From: Pseudomonadota bacterium
GTDB taxonomy: Bacteria; Pseudomonadota; Gammaproteobacteria; Steroidobacterales; Steroidobacteraceae
DNA: 62,929 nt
Direction of reading: 5' to 3'
Assembly (NCBI GenBank): GCA_021826035.1
Contig: JAKBBE010000008.1
Coordinates: forward strand, 1 to 62,929
Below the pieces are notes generated by a model that ran no database searches, was not told the origin of the DNA, and saw only the letters and a program-made list of their open reading frames with translations. A program made the position numbers and the translations under genes. Of the stretch, positions 59,222 through 62,929 are shown one piece after another; the stretch's first letter is position 1; every line of letters starts with the position of its first letter.

Positions 59222-61801
59222 TCAATGGAACAGGTACTTCAGTTGCGCCTGGATCTCGCGTCCGAAGATAGGCCGCGCCATCTCAAATCCATTCGAGATC
59301 CCAGAGCTCAGAATGCGCGCATTGCCTTCGGTGAGTCCGATGGTGTTGGTAAGGTTTGAGCCCTCGATGCGCACCTCGAAGTGCGAGCCAATATCGCCCA
59401 CGATACCCGCGTCCACCGTGTCATAGGCGGGCAGTATCTGCTGATTTCCCGGATTGGAGTAGCGCTGATCGACGTGCGTGAAGGTGGTGAACACCGTGAG
59501 CGCACCCCAGCTCATCGGCAGCGTGTACTGCGGCGTGATTCTGAACTGCAACCGCGGCTGGCGCTGCAGGTATGAGCCATCGTTGTTCGCGCCCGGCGCG
59601 CAGCTGCCGGTGGCCAGAAACTGCGTGCAGAAATGCGTGTACTTCGAGTCCTGCCAGTCGCCGGTAAACTGCAACTGCAAGTTCGGCAACGGACGCCAGT
59701 CACCCGACCAATCCAGGCCGTTTGAATTTGCTCCGTAGGAGTAGTTCACCTGCGAACCGTTGAACAGGAATGCCTGGAACGGCACACCGAAGAACTGGCG
59801 ATGAAACAGCGTCAGAGAGGCAAAGAAGGTATCGCCTTCCGCCTTGAATCCGACCTCGTAGTTCTTCACCTGCTGAGCATTGGGCGTACCGCTGCGCAGA
59901 TCATCGAAGCTCGGGAAGTGGTAACCGGCGTTGACGCGCACGTACGCACTCATGCGGCTGCTGAAGTCGTAGTTCGCACCCACGCTCCACGCGCCGAGCG
60001 TGTGATCATAGGTCGATGGCGTCCACTGACCCGTGCGCACGCTGACGTTGTTGTTGTAGAACGTGAGCGGATTACCGTCTAGGTTCTGGTTTTGCAAGCC
60101 CTCGATACTGCCGTCGATCACGTCATTCTCGATACGGTATTCCGCATCGAACAGCCAAGGCCCGGTGTGCCACTGATCCGACAGGTATTCGGCAGTGTTA
60201 CGGCCGGTGTAATGGTCGCGCAGGCTGTAGAACGAACCGCCCAAGATGCCGTTCTGGGTGACGTACCCCGTACAGGCGCCGCCGGCGGTGGCCGCAGTCG
60301 GGCAACCGGCCGCGGTCGACAGCGTTACGTTGACGAGCGGCGCGTTCGGAACGGCCAGCATCAGCTCGTTATTGCCGAGAAACCAGCTGTCGTTGGCCGA
60401 ATAGCTGGCGAAGTAGCTGCCGACCGTGAGCGAATTGCCCTTGAAGATCTCACGCGACAGGCGGATTTCATTGGTGAACGACTGGATCTTGTTGTCCACG
60501 ATCCAGAAGCCGAGCGAGGCCACCTCGGTGGCCGGATTGAGCGTTGCGCCGTTGACCAGGCTCCCTGTTCCGCTGACGAACGGGCTGCCGCCGGTAGCGT
60601 CCATGATCGATGAGTTGGAATTGGCGGAGGTGATCTGGCTGGCGATGAAGCTCGACAACGTCTCGGGCGACAAATTGTTGAATAACGCGTTGGTCGGCAT
60701 GCGCCCGGCGGTATAGCCAAGGTTATCGCTCAGAGCCCACCGGCCGATATGCAGATTCAGATCCGTCCCGAACATGTGGACACTGGATCCGCGGCCATTA
60801 GCGAGATCACCGCTGATGGTGCCCGGAGTGCAGCCGTTCGCCGGGGCGCCGGGTGCAACGCAGGGGAACTCCTGGACGGTGATGCTGCGGTTTGCGTCAC
60901 CGGCGAACGTGCCCGTATTGGGGTTGAACCCCGGGAATCCGGACACGCTCTGGCCGTTCGCGCTGACCGCAACCGGGATATCGGTGATGAACAAGTTCTT
61001 GTCATTCAGCTCACGCCCCCAGAACAGCAAATTGCCGCCATGGAAGGTGTGATACAAAGTGGCGGTGATCTGTCCGCCCCGATTGGCCGGAAACTGACTG
61101 CTGCGGATTCCGCTCGATTCGCGGTAAAAGCCGCCGACGCTGAAGTACCACCGGTGGGCCAAGGGTCCGCCGTAGTACCCGTCCAGTCGATACAGGCCGT
61201 CGGTACCGACGGTCAGGCCGATCTCACCGTGCGGCGTCGCAGTACCGTGGCGCAGGATGTAGTTGACGGTCGCGCCGATCTGGCCGCTGGAGTACACCAC
61301 AGACGGTCCGCCCTGCACGACCTGCACCCGCTTCACGGTATCGTCGAGACGGATCAGCGATGAATTATCCATGAAGGAAATCGTCGGCGCCGCATACACC
61401 GGTGAACCGTTGATTTGCATCGTGACGTAGGGCGCATCGCCGCCGCCGGGAAAGCCGGCGATTTCAATGTTCGCGCCGGTGGCACCCCCGCTCGCCTCCG
61501 GCCAAAGACCTGGCACGATCTTGAGCAGATCCGCGGCGCTCGAGGGCATCGCATCGTGGATCTGGCTGAGATTGGCCGTAGTGACCGAGAAGCTCGCGTT
61601 CAGCAGCTTCACGCCGCTGGTCAGGGGCGTAGCAGTGACGATCACCGTTTGCAGCGTCGGCAGCGAGGGTATGGTGGCGTTCGATGCTCCCCCATGAGAT
61701 TGGCTCGCCGAGTCAGCGGGTTGAGCGGTCTTGGCATGAACGCTGCCTGCCGCGATCGTCAGGAGACCCGCGACCATGGCCGTCATCGGACGACATTTCA
61801 T
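59222..61801 (-). CDS. TonB-dependent outer-membrane receptor
   Basis: An 859-aa outer-membrane receptor that would import a specific ligand using TonB energy. It has a signal peptide (residues 1-23, ending SVHA), a TonB-box-like LQTVIVTATP, a plug domain (about 55-185, with LLKIVPGLWPEASGG and VQGGPSVVYSSGQIGATVNYIL) and a long beta-barrel ending in an aromatic KYLFH. The ATG at 61801 is preceded by GAAGAGG. The ligand cannot be read from sequence. No adjacent transporter, hydrolase or TonB gene is in the window. The region upstream has a perfect palindrome. Confidence 0.9.
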   Translation of the reverse strand: MKCRPMTAMVAGLLTIAAGSVHAKTAQPADSASQSHGGASNATIPSLPTLQTVIVTATPLTSGVKLLNASFSVTTANLSQIHDAMPSSAADLLKIVPGLWPEASGGATGANIEIAGFPGGGDAPYVTMQINGSPVYAAPTISFMDNSSLIRLDDTVKRVQVVQGGPSVVYSSGQIGATVNYILRHGTATPHGEIGLTVGTDGLYRLDGYYGGPLAHRWYFSVGGFYRESSGIRSSQFPANRGGQITATLYHTFHGGNLLFWGRELNDKNLFITDIPVAVSANGQSVSGFPGFNPNTGTFAGDANRSITVQEFPCVAPGAPANGCTPGTISGDLANGRGSSVHMFGTDLNLHIGRWALSDNLGYTAGRMPTNALFNNLSPETLSSFIASQITSANSNSSIMDATGGSPFVSGTGSLVNGATLNPATEVASLGFWIVDNKIQSFTNEIRLSREIFKGNSLTVGSYFASYSANDSWFLGNNELMLAVPNAPLVNVTLSTAAGCPTAATAGGACTGYVTQNGILGGSFYSLRDHYTGRNTAEYLSDQWHTGPWLFDAEYRIENDVIDGSIEGLQNQNLDGNPLTFYNNNVSVRTGQWTPSTYDHTLGAWSVGANYDFSSRMSAYVRVNAGYHFPSFDDLRSGTPNAQQVKNYEVGFKAEGDTFFASLTLFHRQFFGVPFQAFLFNGSQVNYSYGANSNGLDWSGDWRPLPNLQLQFTGDWQDSKYTHFCTQFLATGSCAPGANNDGSYLQRQPRLQFRITPQYTLPMSWGALTVFTTFTHVDQRYSNPGNQQILPAYDTVDAGIVGDIGSHFEVRIEGSNLTNTIGLTEGNARILSSGISNGFEMARPIFGREIQAQLKYLFH

Positions 61802-62836
61802 AGTGATTGCCTCTTCAGTGTGAATGGGACGAGACGTGCGCCAGGCGCGTTACGCGACCGATTCCCTTGCGGGATGTGGCCTTTTGCACCCGGCGCTGGG
61901 GTGTTGTTGTTACGCCAAAGCGGCATCGGTATTTGCCCATCCGGCGCGTCGCATCGAGAACGGGAAACGCTGCCGGCCGTCCGCCGCGGTAAAGCAGGGT
62001 GGCCGTGGATTCGAGTCCGACGATCAAGAGCACTACCCCCAAAAATGCTAAAGAAATCGGTGTTGGTTTCTTAATTCACCGATTGACATCGATACCAATG
62101 GTATCGATGTCATCGAACGTCACGCAAGGATGCGGACCGGCATCCCACCGCTACGATGCGATAAGTCAATATTTACAGGATGTATGTTGTGAACACGCAA
62201 CGCTACATTCGCACACCAGGCCTTGAGTGAGCGATCGAGCGCGCGCCGCAGTCATGCACAGGCGGCTTCTCATGCGGGTCCTAACAGCGCGAGGACTCGT
62301 CATGGGCGCTGCGGGCCGTGGCGCCGGTTGACCAGGCTCGGTGGGAGGAGGCGAACGTGACACGACGGTCCGCCACCCGGTCCGATTCGCAGAGCGCACA
62401 CTCCGCGCGATAACTTGGCGCGCGCCTAAGATGCGCGCACATCCAATGCATCGTGTCGTCGCGGCCGCCAGGATCGCGCCCTAGCAATTCCCGATGGGCT
62501 CCGGGATCGCTCCCTATCGGCCAACTTCTGCGGCGCATCGTACGGGCCGGCCAGCGCCTCGAGAGGCCCCTTCAATCAGACGCCTTCCATTGAACCTCCG
62601 ACGGATCGACCGGCAACAGAGAACTGCATGAGTTCGTTGGCCAACACGAGGTTGAACTTTTAGGCTCTGTTGAATTTTGAGTGGACGATGCGGCCTGAGG
62701 TGGCACGGTTTCCCCGGTAGTCCACGGGCCGCAGCCGTCCGACCCCCAGCGCCTTCCAGCAGCCGGGCCAGGATGAAGTGGTCCCCCGTTGACGGACATC
62801 TGATGGATGGATTAAACCCACCCTTTGGAGGTCACT
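61802..62836. other. 1.0-kb upstream/intergenic region before the insertion sequence
   Basis: No coding gene is recognised between the TonB receptor and the insertion sequence. The part nearest the receptor (61802-62111) should hold its promoter and the palindrome at 62084-62112. The remainder (62112-62660) contains only short frames without domains. From about 62660, a GGCTCTGTTGAA sequence and the IS end begin. Confidence 0.5.
62084..62112. promoter_or_regulatory. Perfect 13-bp-armed palindrome (operator candidate)
   Basis: TGACATCGATACC and GGTATCGATGTCA are perfect inverted repeats around AAT. Each arm contains ATCGAT, itself palindromic, typical of the CG-centred sites of LacI-family repressors. 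It lies about 283 bp upstream of the TonB receptor start. No regulator gene is nearby, so the link is inferred. Confidence 0.6.
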
Positions 62837-62929
62837 ATGGAACGTCAGGTTCGTGCTCAATATACGGCCGATTACAAGGCGCAGGCCGTGTCACTGGCCG
62901 AGAGTCTCGGGGCGGCGAAGGCCGCTCGT
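62774..62929 (+). mobile_element. Left end of an insertion sequence (partial)
   Basis: The start is marked by TGAAGTGGTCCCCC, similar to the left ends of many IS3-family elements, followed by the beginning of a transposase orfA-like gene. The element runs off the window, so the right end, family and target duplication cannot be checked. The boundary is an estimate. Confidence 0.55.
62837..62929 (+). CDS. Transposase orfA-like (partial, 3' end outside window)
   Basis: 31 codons are visible: MERQVRAQYTADYKAQAVSL and then AESLGAAKAAR. The pattern (YTADYKAQAV, then a helix-turn-helix beginning) is typical of the small DNA-binding transposase subunits (IS3 orfA/HTH_Tnp_1 family). GGAGG lies 8 nt before the ATG. 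The gene is cut by the window end. Confidence 0.7.
   Translation, partial: MERQVRAQYTADYKAQAVSLAESLGAAKAAR

Overview
The window (62,929 bp, GC-rich) reads as chromosomal housekeeping DNA from a gammaproteobacterium. The gene orders glmM-tpiA-secG-tRNA-Leu(GAG)-nuoABC and hrcA-grpE-dnaK-dnaJ-dapB-carA-carB-greA, together with nadK-recN, fur-bamE and ratA-rnfH/smpB, resemble Xanthomonadales/Nevskiales-type genomes more than enteric ones. I cannot place it to genus from sequence alone.

Layout: 1-4263 (minus) start of the nuo operon, tRNA-Leu, secG, tpiA, glmM. 4264-6861 an interruption of the usual folP-glmM neighbourhood: about 1.3 kb without an intact gene plus a DUF4143-type ATPase. 6885-10314 (minus) folP, ftsH, rlmE, with yhbY diverging. 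10653-21605 (minus) greA, carB, carA, dapB, dnaJ, dnaK, grpE, hrcA, with sigma32-like promoters before grpE and dnaK. 21725-24373 (plus) nadK, recN. 24381-27072 fur, bamE, rnfH/ratA, smpB and the tmRNA gene. 27344-33476 (plus) a periplasmic-glucan cluster opgG-opgH-opgD followed by a methyltransferase. 33665-35949 the ergothioneine pair egtB-egtD. 35967-37489 pirin and a DUF938 methyltransferase. 37507-40332 (minus) an overlapping Gfo/Idh oxidoreductase - nitrilase (AguB-like) - ATP-grasp operon. 40437-42975 a small membrane protein and the tail-specific protease Prc. 43007-45456 (minus) ppsR, a DUF1249 protein and a coiled-coil protein. 45539-47905 ppsA. 47925-52137 orn/rsgA, then SRP RNA-dnaX-ybaB-recR. 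52360-57129 a MerR regulator, an UPF0016 cation exporter, Ohr and a large DUF748 protein. 57472-58449 a PanE-like reductase. 59222-61801 a TonB-dependent receptor. From 61802 the DNA is intergenic with a perfect operator-like palindrome, and the window ends inside an insertion sequence.

Functional grouping: precursor supply (carAB, folP, dapB, tpiA, glmM), protein quality control (hrcA-grpE-dnaK-dnaJ, ftsH, prc, tmRNA/SmpB), RNA and ribosome biogenesis (rlmE, yhbY, rsgA, orn, SRP RNA), DNA repair/replication (recN, recR, dnaX), envelope (opgGHD, bamE, DUF748, TonB receptor) and redox/stress defence (egtBD, ohr, fur, merR).

The most interesting signals are: eight genes whose ATG lies 7-9 nt after a -10-like hexamer with no visible Shine-Dalgarno sequence, which suggests frequent leaderless transcription; the overlapping oxidoreductase/amidohydrolase/ATP-grasp operon; the perfect 13-bp-armed palindrome upstream of the TonB receptor; and the insertion that splits the folP-glmM neighbourhood. 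No CRISPR array, prophage or clear defence island was seen, and I found no convincing wholly new system.
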